Notes: generated by a model from the sequence alone, not told the origin. Positions 18,000 to 27,325 are shown, counted from the stretch's first letter. The stretch is 64,000 nucleotides of DNA from Chondrinema litorale (GCF_026250525.1 NZ_CP111051.1:167363-231362); one strand, 5' to 3'. Made by a program: numbers and translations.

Positions 18000-18623
18000 T
18001 TATAACCCGAATGCTGCGTAAATTTGTATTACCGAATTTTTTGCGTCTCCAAGTATTAAGCTAGATGCTGTAGATTTACCTACATCTCTTAATCCCTGAT
18101 TATATCTTACTCCTAATTCTAGGTTATCTAAATGTACTCCTGCTCCTGCTCCTAAACCAAAATCCCATTCTTCCAAATCGTTTTCGTTTATATTAAACTC
18201 ATAAGAACCTAAATCTCCACTGGTAGATATATCTGAGCTAATCAGGTAACTTGCGTATGGACCGATATGTACATCAAAAAATTCTGCAAAGTTTAGTTTT
18301 AACATTACTGGCACTTCTATGTAGTTTAGCTTAAATGTGCTACTTGCATTTAATCCTAACAAAGAGATATCACCTTTTACACCTTTAGTAGAATACAAAA
18401 CCTCTGGTTGAATTGATACCATATTGTTTACTGGAATTTCACTAGCAACACCAATGTGATAACCTACTCTAAAGTTTTCGTCTAATACTGAATTTACATT
18501 TAAGTAAGACATATTAAGACCACCTTTTACACCAAATTTTACTTTGTCTTGTTGAGCAGATGCAACTGCTGCTGAAAAAACTACAATGCAAATAGTAAGT
18601 ATACCTTTAATAGAAAATTTCAT
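18000..18623 (-). CDS. Outer-membrane beta-barrel protein (OMP_b-brl/PorT type)
   Basis: A 207-residue protein with signal peptide MKFSIKGILTICIVVFSAAV...SAQ. The mature part alternates hydrophobic and polar residues in about eight strands (KFGVKGGLNMSYLNV, FRVGYHIGVASEIPV, LNYIEVPVMLKLNF, EWDFGLGAGAGVHLDNLELG) and ends in a strand finishing AAFGL. This is the common Bacteroidota small-barrel fold. Its ligand or role is unknown. The leader contains TTAAAACCA about 7 nt before the ATG. Confidence 0.88.
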   Translation of the reverse strand: MKFSIKGILTICIVVFSAAVASAQQDKVKFGVKGGLNMSYLNVNSVLDENFRVGYHIGVASEIPVNNMVSIQPEVLYSTKGVKGDISLLGLNASSTFKLNYIEVPVMLKLNFAEFFDVHIGPYASYLISSDISTSGDLGSYEFNINENDLEEWDFGLGAGAGVHLDNLELGVRYNQGLRDVGKSTASSLILGDAKNSVIQIYAAFGL

Positions 18624-18678
18624 AATGTTGGTTTTAATTAAGGATTATCTGATTTATGTTAAGCTTTCTGGTTTATAA

Positions 18679-19512
18679 TTAACAAGCCTCTGAAAGCTTA
18701 TGAATATTAATACTTTCGTGTTCTGGTTTTAATTGTTTGTTCGCACTCTCACTGTCGCCAATTAGCCAAGAGTGAATTTTTTGTTTTGCTGATTTATATC
18801 CGATATTAAATACTTCCTCAGCTTTAGAATTATCTAGAAAACTAAATTTAATTAGCTCTGGAGGTTCTATTAAAATATTGCAAAATCTCGCCCCTTCTAC
18901 ATTGGATCTAGATGCAATCTGAAATGTTCTCGACAATACATCGAATAAATTATTGATTCTATCTAGATTATCTACCGGGTTTACATTTACTCCGATAATG
19001 TTCTCTGTTTTATCCAAAATCGGACTAACCGGCATATTGTCTACAATGCCTCCATCTATATAAGTATTACCATTTAGTACAACAGGATTGTATATAATCG
19101 GAATACTTGATGATGCAACCACCGCATCTATTAAATTACCACTGTTAAAGTAAGTAATTTTTCCACTGTTCAAATCTGTTGCTCCTACATAAATTGGAAT
19201 CTCTAACTCTTCAAATGTATCTTTACAATATTTACTAATTGCAGATTTCAAGCCCCTCATTTCTAGCAATCCCTTTAATCCAAAACTAAGCTTAGAGCAA
19301 CTTATAAATTTCTGCTCGCATAGGATATTAAATATATCATCAGGAGAATTTCCACTCGCATATAATGCACTTATAATTGATCCTGCACTAACTCCAGAAA
19401 TAATTTCTGGTTTTACGCCAGCTTCTTCCATAGCTTTTATAGCTCCAAGATGAGCTATGCCTCTGGTTCCGCCTCCACTTAATACTAAGCCTATGTTATA
19501 TTTGAGGTTCAT
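18679..19512 (-). CDS. Patatin-like phospholipase
   Basis: A protein of 277 residues. The oxyanion-hole glycine loop GGGTRG is at 13-18, the nucleophile Ser42 lies in GVSAGS, and the catalytic Asp153 lies in the DGG motif, so the Ser-Asp dyad is complete. There is no signal peptide, which places it in the cytosol like the RssA/YjjU group of small patatins. It should hydrolyse acyl ester bonds of lipids. The barrel gene at 18623 follows 55 bp downstream on the same strand, so the two may be co-transcribed. Confidence 0.93.
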   Translation of the reverse strand: MNLKYNIGLVLSGGGTRGIAHLGAIKAMEEAGVKPEIISGVSAGSIISALYASGNSPDDIFNILCEQKFISCSKLSFGLKGLLEMRGLKSAISKYCKDTFEELEIPIYVGATDLNSGKITYFNSGNLIDAVVASSSIPIIYNPVVLNGNTYIDGGIVDNMPVSPILDKTENIIGVNVNPVDNLDRINNLFDVLSRTFQIASRSNVEGARFCNILIEPPELIKFSFLDNSKAEEVFNIGYKSAKQKIHSWLIGDSESANKQLKPEHESINIHKLSEAC

Positions 19513-19750
19513 TTGTTTTATAGTTGTGTTATTGATAATTAAGCTTGTGATTTATATTAGCCAATATCTATGCAATTATCTTAAAAACAGCCTCACAGGG
19601 CCTATATGGGTATTTTTAATGAAATTCAATTCATTTTTTATGAACAAATCGGGGTAAGTGTTCCACAATATTGTAGCTAATAGTATACGTGGATTCCACA
19701 CTTTCTAACTGCTGCTGGGTTGTGGCTTATTGACATTTTACATCCCTAGA

Positions 19751-19784
19751 AACAAAAAAAGCCCATCTTTTAGAGAGGGCTTTT
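19751..19784 (-). terminator. Terminator after the DUF4235 gene
   Basis: On the minus strand AAAAGCCC pairs with GGGCTTTT around a 12-nt segment and runs into TTTTTTTG. It lies about 20 nt past the stop at 19805. Confidence 0.8.
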
Positions 19785-19804
19785 ATAAATCTTTATGGCG
19801 ATAA

Positions 19805-20083
19805 TTATTTTACAGGAGGTGTTTCTCCATAGTTTCTAAGCCAAAGCTTTCTTACACCTTGTGCTGCTCCAAGTTTGGCTAAACTTACAAGTACTCCTGA
19901 GATTAGTGACCATTGCACAATTTTCATTGTATTATCTTTACTACTCATTTTTTGAGTTTGCTGAGGAGCATCTTTCTTTTTTACTTTTTTGTAACCTTTG
20001 TCTAATACTTTTTGAGTTGCTTTTGCTGCTAATAATGAAGCGACAGTAGTAGCTACCATCCATATGTTTTTCGATTTTTCCAT
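19805..20083 (-). CDS. DUF4235 small membrane protein
   Basis: A 92-residue protein beginning MEKSKNIWMVATTVASLLAA, followed by a basic linker (KVLDKGYKKVKKKDAPQQTQ) and a second span VQWSLISGVLVSLAKLGAAQ, ending in a basic tail. This is the DUF4235 layout. The frame is open 31 codons further upstream, but the ATG at 20083 matches the family length and carries the ATAAAACC leader seen before the DUF1328 and DUF2383 genes. The function of the family is unknown. Confidence 0.85.
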   Translation of the reverse strand: MEKSKNIWMVATTVASLLAAKATQKVLDKGYKKVKKKDAPQQTQKMSSKDNTMKIVQWSLISGVLVSLAKLGAAQGVRKLWLRNYGETPPVK

Positions 20084-20437
20084 GGTTTTATTGATTGGTT
20101 TATAAAAAGTAAAGAATAAACCATTCCAAAAAACCTTTTGGGCACTTTTCCTATTATATATATACAAACAGGCCAAAATCTACATATTTCCCTTTCTCAA
20201 AAAGAGCCTAGTGTGTAAAAGTTACACAAAAAATATACAGTAAAGGAGATTTTTTTCCACAATTTTTTATCAAATCACAAAAGCAAAAAAAATCTAAAGA
20301 TTAAAAATAATCTAGAAAATCAGCCTTCAGATGGCATTAGAGCGCTTTTTCTTTTACTATTCGCTTAAAAATGATTTTTTTATTTTAATGGCACTGATAT
20401 TTCTATAGTGAGAATGAAACATTAATTACTCATTACC
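20084..20437. other. Divergent intergenic interval
   Basis: This holds the promoters of the minus-strand DUF4235 gene and the plus-strand 50-aa gene. It is very A/T-rich with poly-A and poly-T tracts. No reading frame or clear repeat was found. Confidence 0.5.
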
Positions 20438-20590
20438 ATGAAAAAAAATAGAAATTTCGGACTCGGCATCAACAATCAATTAGACGCTTTGAGAAATCTA
20501 GATATATATAATTCTAAATCTTATGCTGGTAACAATAATTCTGTAACTAAAGATGACTTGTTAAAAGCATTGAGAAAGTCAAGAAACTAA
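20438..20590 (+). CDS. Small basic/polar protein, 50 residues, function unknown
   Basis: Reads MKKNRNFGLGINNQLDALRN, then a Ser/Asn-rich linker, then a basic amphipathic C-terminus KDDLLKALRKSRN. It has no membrane span or signal peptide. Support for it being real is an ATG with a TTACC leader like neighbouring stress-type genes, sensible codon use, and a stem-loop 48 nt after the stop. It is short enough that a chance frame cannot be excluded. Confidence 0.5.
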   Translation: MKKNRNFGLGINNQLDALRNLDIYNSKSYAGNNNSVTKDDLLKALRKSRN

Positions 20591-20638
20591 ATTGGACTTG
20601 TCAATAAACAACTAAACCAAACAACAAATGCCATAACT

Positions 20639-20690
20639 TAACAGCAGCAATTTGCAAGGTTTCCGCTACCTTATTTGTTGCTGTTATTTA
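20639..20690 (+). terminator. Probable terminator between the 50-aa gene and the T9SS operon
   Basis: TAACAGCAGCAA (20639-20650) pairs with TTGTTGCTGTTA (20675-20686) with one G-T-type mismatch and a 24-nt loop. It lies between converging genes and may stop transcription from either side; the T run is short. Confidence 0.5.
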
Positions 20691-20710
20691 TAAAAAACTA
20701 AGTGGTTATG

Positions 20711-22903
20711 CTAATAGCTTATCACTTTAAATTCAGTACGTCTGTTTAACTGATGCGTTTTTTCATCGCAATCTCCTTGTGGACATTCTACTGCCAGCTT
20801 TGATTTACCATAGAAATGAAAAGAAAGGCGATAGGCATCTAAGCCTTTACTTGTAATATATTTAATTGCAGCATCTGACCTCTTTTTTGAGAGCGCGTAG
20901 TTGTAATCATCAGTACCACGTTGGTCTGTATGAGAGCTAAGCTCTATAAACACAGTTGGATTATCTTTCATGATAGTTATTACTTTATCGAGGATAACTT
21001 TAGCTTCTTCGGTAATTTCATATTTATCATAACCATAATAAATATTTTCTATCTCTAGAATCTTATTTACTTCCATCTTCTCAACCACCAATTCTTCTTT
21101 AATATCAAAGTTTGATGAGTCGGTTGAAACTTGCATCTTTTGCACAAAGTGATCTTCTTTGTCGATCTTAATTTCGTAGTTTTTATCTATCTCTGGATTA
21201 AACTGAAATTTTCCACTGTCGTTTGTATGCGTTATCTCTTTTTTATTTTTCTCTAAATCTACCATGGTAACTTTTGCATACTTAAGAGGGTTGTTACCAT
21301 CTTTATCGAAAACTACTCCCTCAATCTTATGAGACACACCTTTTCTCATTTCTATAAATATGAGCGTGTCGGTTGTGGGGTTAAGCGATTGTGTTGAAAA
21401 ATCTACCCTTTTACTCACATATTCATCCTTAGAAAACACAAAGATAAATCGTTGTTTAGCCTGTAACTCTAGCAAAATTTCACCTTCTTCGTTTGAGGCA
21501 AAGTCTTCAGTAATACCTTGATCGCTTACAAGTCTAAGATTTACATCAGGAATTTTTTTATACTCGATCGAATCCATCACCACCAACTGAATATTTATTT
21601 TAGACTCTTTAAAGAAATAAATATCATCTCCTCCATTGCCTCCAGGTCTATTTGATGAAAAATAGCCACTTAACTTTTTTACATTTTTAAATACCAATCC
21701 AAAATCATCTCTATTACTATTAAATGGAAAACCGAGATTTTCTACTTTGCCCCTTGCAGAACCTCCAATAATCTTAATTCGAAAAATATCGAGCCCACCT
21801 AAACCACTATGCAAGTTTGAAGAAAAGTACAAATAACCATCTTTAGAAAATGTTGGAAATAACTCTTTCCCTAAGGTGTTTATTTCTTTGCCTAAAATTT
21901 TTGGTGCAGACCAACCATCATTCTCTTTTTTACAATAATAAATATCAGTTCCACCTATTCCTCCGGGTCTGTCTGAAGTAAAATACAAATAATTGCCATC
22001 TGTACTCAAAGCAGGATGACCTGTAGAATATCCCTTAATATTATGCTCAAACGATTTTAGGTTTTTCCATTCCCCATTTTTATACTCTACTGAATAAATA
22101 TTCAATAAGTATTCTTTATCATTCCCTTTTACAATCGTATTTGTATTTCTGGTAAAATATAGCCTTTGGTTAAGTGAATCGTAAGCCATTGGGCCTTCGT
22201 GCATTTTGGTATTAATAATACCAGGAACCACAAATGCTTTGCTTTTATTAGAATCTGATAGCTGGTAAATATTGATGAATGCTTCGTTATCCCAATAGTA
22301 TTTTTTCTTTTCATCTTCAAATCTCGAAGAACAAAAAAACAATGTATCATTCAACAAAAGTGGGCTAAAATCATTCTCTGAGGAATTAAAAGATTCGTTC
22401 TTTACAAAGATTTTAAGCTTGTTTTGTAAGAGGTCTTCTGAGGCATTACAAGCTCTAATGTATTCTAAAACTTCTTCCTTATCTGGATTAAAAGTTAGGT
22501 ATTTTTTTAAAATAGTTTTCGCTTTCAAATACTCACCTAATTGCAACAACAATTTACCGTATTCATAATATACTGATTTATCATTAGGAGTAGACTTGTT
22601 AATCAATTGCTGATATATTTCACCAGCCAATTCTGGTTGATTGGTAAATCTGTAGCAATTTGCTAGCTTAATATTATCGCTTTCTGTGAGTACTCTACCC
22701 TCCGATGATGATTTTTTGAAATAATCTATAGCTAAAGCATACTCATAATAGTTGTAATGAGTATGCGCTTTTCTTAATGAAGCCTCTTGCGCATTTACTG
22801 TTGTAAACACTGTTAACAGCAAGATTACAATAGCGTATATTTTAGCTAAAAACTTATTTGTTGCAAGTGTACCTTTAAACACTTTGGCAAACTGTTGTTT
22901 CAT
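20711..22903 (-). CDS. PorE-like OmpA-family protein: TPR, WD40-like propeller, carboxypeptidase-regulatory and OmpA domains
   Basis: A protein of 730 residues. In order: signal peptide ending VNAQ, TPR repeats at about 45-160, WD40/PD40 beta-propeller blades at about 180-440 (repeated TDGNYLYFTSDRPGGIGGTD and FFSSNRPGGNGGDDIYF), regulatory beta-sandwiches at about 470-610 (GVVFDKDGNNPLKYAKVTM), and a peptidoglycan-binding OmpA domain at about 622-730 (SSHTDQRGTDDYNYALSKKR). This domain order is that of PorE, a T9SS component anchoring the outer-membrane machinery to peptidoglycan. It starts 11 bp after the PorP/SprF gene, so they share an operon and probably a complex. Confidence 0.92.
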   Translation of the reverse strand: MKQQFAKVFKGTLATNKFLAKIYAIVILLLTVFTTVNAQEASLRKAHTHYNYYEYALAIDYFKKSSSEGRVLTESDNIKLANCYRFTNQPELAGEIYQQLINKSTPNDKSVYYEYGKLLLQLGEYLKAKTILKKYLTFNPDKEEVLEYIRACNASEDLLQNKLKIFVKNESFNSSENDFSPLLLNDTLFFCSSRFEDEKKKYYWDNEAFINIYQLSDSNKSKAFVVPGIINTKMHEGPMAYDSLNQRLYFTRNTNTIVKGNDKEYLLNIYSVEYKNGEWKNLKSFEHNIKGYSTGHPALSTDGNYLYFTSDRPGGIGGTDIYYCKKENDGWSAPKILGKEINTLGKELFPTFSKDGYLYFSSNLHSGLGGLDIFRIKIIGGSARGKVENLGFPFNSNRDDFGLVFKNVKKLSGYFSSNRPGGNGGDDIYFFKESKINIQLVVMDSIEYKKIPDVNLRLVSDQGITEDFASNEEGEILLELQAKQRFIFVFSKDEYVSKRVDFSTQSLNPTTDTLIFIEMRKGVSHKIEGVVFDKDGNNPLKYAKVTMVDLEKNKKEITHTNDSGKFQFNPEIDKNYEIKIDKEDHFVQKMQVSTDSSNFDIKEELVVEKMEVNKILEIENIYYGYDKYEITEEAKVILDKVITIMKDNPTVFIELSSHTDQRGTDDYNYALSKKRSDAAIKYITSKGLDAYRLSFHFYGKSKLAVECPQGDCDEKTHQLNRRTEFKVISY

Positions 22904-22914
22904 TATTTCTGCCT

Positions 22915-23841
22915 TTAAAAATACCTTGGACTTAATATTTTTGATTTCAACTTCTGATAGTCAATACCAATAAAAATTTCGTGAGACCCTTTTGTAACTA
23001 GGTTCAAATCTGTAAGTGGATAATCGTAGGCATAGCCAATCCACAACATTTTTTTAGTGTGATACTGCATAGTAAAAACTACACCATCTTTAGTTCGGTA
23101 ACTACCTCCAAACCAAAATGCCTTATTAAATATGAACATGGCATTTAAATCTGCTTGAACAGGAGCTCCTTCTACATATTTTATTAGAAATGATGGTTTT
23201 AGCTGTAACTTAGGAGATAAACCTAATAAGGTACCCGCTGTAAAAAAGTAATGCTGATATAGTTTGGCACCGTTTACAGGATTATTATCATTTAACTGAT
23301 GTGGAATTAAAACTGGTACTGAAAGACCCGCAAAAAACTTTTGATTGTTGAAATACAAACCTGCTCCAAAGTTCGGTTTCCAAAAAGACTCATCTCCTCC
23401 AGAAAAAGCTGCATCAACTTCGTCAGTTGTAATTACCTCAGACCAATTATTTCTGTAGTTCACCACACCTGCCTGTACACCAAATCTTAAATAACCACTT
23501 TTAAGTTTTAGCCTGTAACTATAGGTACTCATCAAGCTAAAATTTTTGGAAATACCGATTACATCATTAACTATATTTAATCCCAAACCAATTTTTTTAT
23601 GCCAAACAGGAGCATGTACACCTAAAGTTTGAGTAACTGGTGCTCCATCAATTTGCGACCATTGATTACGGTAACTCAAAACCCCACTAACTGCATCGCG
23701 ACTACCGGTATAAGCCGGATTAATTGCTAGCCCATTCGCTGTATAATGAGAATACATCTGCTGCTGTTGTGCTTTAACTTGTGCACAAAAGCAAAATGAG
23801 ATTAAAATTATACCTATATATCTATCTATGTATGATAACAT
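22915..23841 (-). CDS. PorP/SprF-family type IX secretion outer-membrane protein
   Basis: A 308-residue beta-barrel. The signal peptide is followed by the family hallmark QQQMYSHYTANGLAINPAYT and GSRDAVSGVLSYRNQWSQIDG, and later strands include LGLNIVNDVIGI and AFWFGGSYRTKDG. PorP/SprF proteins help T9SS deliver cargo with type B (CHU_C) sorting domains to the cell surface. I chose the ATG at 23841, which precedes a good signal peptide. It overlaps the end of the upstream adhesin gene by 20 nt, implying translational coupling with that cargo. Confidence 0.94.
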   Translation of the reverse strand: MLSYIDRYIGIILISFCFCAQVKAQQQQMYSHYTANGLAINPAYTGSRDAVSGVLSYRNQWSQIDGAPVTQTLGVHAPVWHKKIGLGLNIVNDVIGISKNFSLMSTYSYRLKLKSGYLRFGVQAGVVNYRNNWSEVITTDEVDAAFSGGDESFWKPNFGAGLYFNNQKFFAGLSVPVLIPHQLNDNNPVNGAKLYQHYFFTAGTLLGLSPKLQLKPSFLIKYVEGAPVQADLNAMFIFNKAFWFGGSYRTKDGVVFTMQYHTKKMLWIGYAYDYPLTDLNLVTKGSHEIFIGIDYQKLKSKILSPRYF

Positions 23842-26287
23842 ATCCTGAATAATTATTTTTAATATTTTCTGAAGTAACCACATAGAAATAAGTGCCATCT
23901 GGTAATGGATTGCCCTCATTGTTTTTACCATCCCAGTTGTTTTGATATGGCGAAGAATTGTAAACTTCTTCACCCCAACGGTTAAATATTCTAAGTGTAT
24001 TATCAGAGAGAAACTCTAAACCTTCAATAATTAGAAATTCGTTTAATCCATCTCCATTAGGGCTAATACCTGTTGGAATAAACAACTCAATAATCTCTAC
24101 CACTTCTATTATAATTATACCTGTACCTTTATAGCTTGGGTCACCTGTATCTTGAATGATATATTCAATAGTATCTCTACCAATAAAATTAGCTTCTGGA
24201 GTATAAATCACTACATCACCAATTACTTCTACCTGCCCATGACTCGAATTAGTGGTTGATAATATAAAAATGGAATCTCCATCGGTGTCGATGTCGTTTG
24301 CTAGCGGAGAAATATTTACAACTTCATCTTTTTCAGTTAATACTGAATCTATATAAGCTATCGGCGGATAGTTAGTGAGTGCTGTATTAATAAGCACAGT
24401 TGCAGTATCGCACCTTTCTGGTAACTCTATAGTACAAATGGAATATGTTAGGGTATCGGGTACATCGTAACCTTCATTCGGACTATAGGTCAACGTGCCG
24501 GAAGTAGAGAGACCAAAGTTTCCATGTTTAGGTGGTGTAACAATCGAATAGATAATTGGCGTATCAAACAAATCATTTTCAGATACATTTGCTGGTGAAT
24601 CAACAATTGTAACTTCGTCATCAATAGCATCTACCAACCGATCGTCGGGTATTAACTCTATATAAATCCAAGCCGAATTACATACGATAGGTTCTTCTAC
24701 AGTACACAAAGAATATTCTATTGAATCTTTACCAGTTACTCCCGGTTCAGATGCATAAGCTACTGTACTATCACCAATACCTACAATTTCTCCTAAAAGT
24801 GGCCCAGCTAAAATTTCAATTACATAATCTTCTAAATTATCTTCTGGGTTTACAGATATTTCAATTGCTTGGCCTGCAATAATACTTTCAGATTTGTTTT
24901 CTGGTCGCAAACCACTTACTATCGGACAAGCAATCGTACCTTCTGGATAGAAAATATCATTTACGATTCCACCATCTGTACCATCTTCTGCTTCATAGTT
25001 TTCACCACCTGGTATTACAATATCTGGATTGGTACTATAATACAGAATACCGGCTTCACCAGCTACCAAATCGGTTACAATTTTCACATTATTGTCAGAA
25101 CTGGTAAAGATTACACCGCCACCACCGCCGCCACCAGGACCATGGTAATCATTCAATCTTTTAGCATTGTCTACATTACCACCATCTCCACCAGTTGCAA
25201 AAAGTCTTAATTCATTTTGGACTTGTTCAGCAAAAACAGCAATAGTTCCACCTGCTCCACCGCCGCCTGCACCATCGTTTTCGGCTATATCTGTAACAGT
25301 CTGGCCATTAGCACTTATTCTGTTACCATTGTGTATTAATGCTTTTGAAGAAACTATTACTAAACCTCCACCATTACCTCCGAAAGAACTAACACCATCT
25401 GAGTTTTGTGTAGATCTGTTTTGATGACCACCACCACCTCCACTTCCTAAAAATAAGCGATATTGTGAAAGAGGATAGCTAAAGCCAATACCACCAATAC
25501 CACCTACATTTGGCGATGAAGTACCACAACCTTTTGCCTGTTTACCACCAATACCACCAGTACCAAAATTAGCTCCACCACCACCGCCAGTATTATGGTT
25601 GTTTCCACCACCTCCACCAGTTGCTAATGGCCCTCTCCCGCTGTCATTATAACTATATGCGACAATTGATTCTCCTTTTCGACCGCCGTTGCCATCATTA
25701 AAGTGAGAGAAATAATCTGAATAGCCACAAATTACATCTGAAGAAGTCGAATAATCTCCACCCTTAAAACCAATAGCATTGCCATTTATATTTGCACTCA
25801 AGGTAATGGTATCAGTTGCCTCTAAAAAAATAACTCCACCTTTTTCTCCATTCCATTCCCTACCCGTAATTTCAGATGTAACTTTTAAACTTTTGTAAGA
25901 AGAAATTCCAACGACTTGTACAACATCGTTTACATTATAATTTCTTATAAGTTCATTTTGTAGAAATATAGTATCGTGATATACTGCTTGTACACTAGCA
26001 AATTCGTAAATACCTGCATTGCCAAAATCATCAATAGCACCATAACCTGAATTGTTAAGCGTATCGATGCTGGCTCCTTTCATTTGAATGATTAATACCC
26101 TGTCATTCGCATTAAAACCACTGGTACTATCGCAAACGATGGTACAACCTCCCAAAATGTTTTTTACAGAAGCATAGGAATTAACTAAACCACCAATTTC
26201 ATTTTGCGAATATAGATTAAAGGAGATACCCAAGATGGGCAGAATGAAGCTTGCCTTTAAAAATATATAACATAAAAATCTAGACAT
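23822..26287 (-). CDS. Glycine-rich surface protein with T9SS type B (gliding-type) C-terminal sorting domain
   Basis: An 821-residue secreted protein. After the signal peptide, residues about 30-190 form a beta-rich domain (NDRVLIIQMKGASIDTLNNS). Residues about 190-395 are a Gly-rich region full of GGGGG and GGxGG motifs. Ig/cadherin-like modules follow at about 450-720 (ANVSENDLFDTP, PPKHGNFGLSTSGTLTYSPN). The last 85 residues are the type B CTD (IPTGISPNGDGLNEFLIIEG, LRIFNRWGEEVYNSSPYQNN, DGTYFYVV). Linkage to PorP/SprF and a PorE-like protein makes this the dedicated cargo of the operon, likely an adhesin or matrix protein. Confidence 0.93.
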   Translation of the reverse strand: MSRFLCYIFLKASFILPILGISFNLYSQNEIGGLVNSYASVKNILGGCTIVCDSTSGFNANDRVLIIQMKGASIDTLNNSGYGAIDDFGNAGIYEFASVQAVYHDTIFLQNELIRNYNVNDVVQVVGISSYKSLKVTSEITGREWNGEKGGVIFLEATDTITLSANINGNAIGFKGGDYSTSSDVICGYSDYFSHFNDGNGGRKGESIVAYSYNDSGRGPLATGGGGGNNHNTGGGGGANFGTGGIGGKQAKGCGTSSPNVGGIGGIGFSYPLSQYRLFLGSGGGGGHQNRSTQNSDGVSSFGGNGGGLVIVSSKALIHNGNRISANGQTVTDIAENDGAGGGGAGGTIAVFAEQVQNELRLFATGGDGGNVDNAKRLNDYHGPGGGGGGGVIFTSSDNNVKIVTDLVAGEAGILYYSTNPDIVIPGGENYEAEDGTDGGIVNDIFYPEGTIACPIVSGLRPENKSESIIAGQAIEISVNPEDNLEDYVIEILAGPLLGEIVGIGDSTVAYASEPGVTGKDSIEYSLCTVEEPIVCNSAWIYIELIPDDRLVDAIDDEVTIVDSPANVSENDLFDTPIIYSIVTPPKHGNFGLSTSGTLTYSPNEGYDVPDTLTYSICTIELPERCDTATVLINTALTNYPPIAYIDSVLTEKDEVVNISPLANDIDTDGDSIFILSTTNSSHGQVEVIGDVVIYTPEANFIGRDTIEYIIQDTGDPSYKGTGIIIIEVVEIIELFIPTGISPNGDGLNEFLIIEGLEFLSDNTLRIFNRWGEEVYNSSPYQNNWDGKNNEGNPLPDGTYFYVVTSENIKNNYSGYVIIHR

Positions 26288-26672
26288 AACTATTAAAAAA
26301 TAAGCTTATCACTTAGGTATTTAATAGATTTTCTAACTATTTATTGTTAACATTTATTTATTATTAATCGACATTAGTTTTATTAAGGATTGTGTATATA
26401 AATTTTGCTGAAAATATATTTCACATCTAAAAATCAGCCTCTGTTAGCTTCATATATTAGTATTATTAATTCTACGAAAAGTTATATTGATGGATTTTAA
26501 ATGTAACTTTTACTGAAATTCATTATAATTTATACTATTTTCGATGAGCTTAATTTAACTTTAAATTTGTTTTAAAATTCAATATTTATATTTAATATAG
26601 ACAAATTTTGTTACTCATTAACATTTTCTTAATGAGAGCAAATTGCAGTTTTATCAGTGAATAGGTTATAAT
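26288..26672. other. Divergent intergenic interval
   Basis: This separates the minus-strand T9SS operon from the plus-strand receiver gene and should carry both promoters. It is about 80 percent A+T. No reading frame, inverted repeat or recognisable operator was found. Confidence 0.5.
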
Positions 26673-27224
26673 ATGGAAAAAATCATCTTTCTGCAGGATT
26701 CTGATAGAGATCTGCAATTAATCAAAGACATTCTTATAAGAAATGATAATTATGTTGAAATTATACTTTGCTCAGATGAAGTAAGCTTTAAAGAACTCCT
26801 CGTACAATCTGCCCCAGATTTTATTGTCTCTGATTATTACATGCAAAAAATGAATGGTAATGAAGCTTTAATGTTAGCAAAGCAAATTAATCCTTGGATA
26901 CCATTTATATTTCTATCAAATAAAATTGTAGAAGACTATGTAAGTGAAACAGCACTTTCTAATGCTGATGGTTACCTATTAAGAGATAATATTGAATATT
27001 TACCCAACATTCTAAAAATAGGAAGACACAACTGCTCTAAGAGTAAAAAAATTCAGACCCAATATCATGATTTAATGCAGCTTAGTGAAAGTGTTGATCT
27101 GCACGGTATGATGCTCAAAAAAATAAAAGATAAAATTAATAAAATGCAGACACAAGATTTAATCCATTTAGAAAAACTAATGGATAATATTAAAAATGAA
27201 CGAAGGACAAAAAAAGGAGCATAA
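26673..27224 (+). CDS. Stand-alone response-regulator receiver protein with Lys-to-Arg substitution
   Basis: A protein of 183 residues. The receiver domain covers about 1-120, with the acidic pocket at Asp9/Asp11, the phospho-acceptor Asp54 in FIVSDYYMQ and Ser82 in FLSNK. At the conserved lysine position there is Arg104 (YLLRDN), an unusual change that may alter phosphorylation kinetics. The C-terminal 60 residues are helical and basic and carry no DNA-binding or enzyme domain. It is a paralogue of the next gene. Such proteins relay signals by protein contact; the partner kinase is not in this window. Confidence 0.85.
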   Translation: MEKIIFLQDSDRDLQLIKDILIRNDNYVEIILCSDEVSFKELLVQSAPDFIVSDYYMQKMNGNEALMLAKQINPWIPFIFLSNKIVEDYVSETALSNADGYLLRDNIEYLPNILKIGRHNCSKSKKIQTQYHDLMQLSESVDLHGMMLKKIKDKINKMQTQDLIHLEKLMDNIKNERRTKKGA

Positions 27225-27325
27225 ATTAATATTGTTGAATAAATTGAAAGTAGCCAATTATTATTATTTTTTGCGTTATTTCCTGAAAATAAATCTAAGC
27301 AATTAAATAGCTTTAATTTTAAAGT

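Noticed and set aside
24869..25424. Plus-strand frames rich in Pro and Thr opposite the Gly-rich block
   Set aside because: They are the reverse complement of Gly codons and have no coding features.
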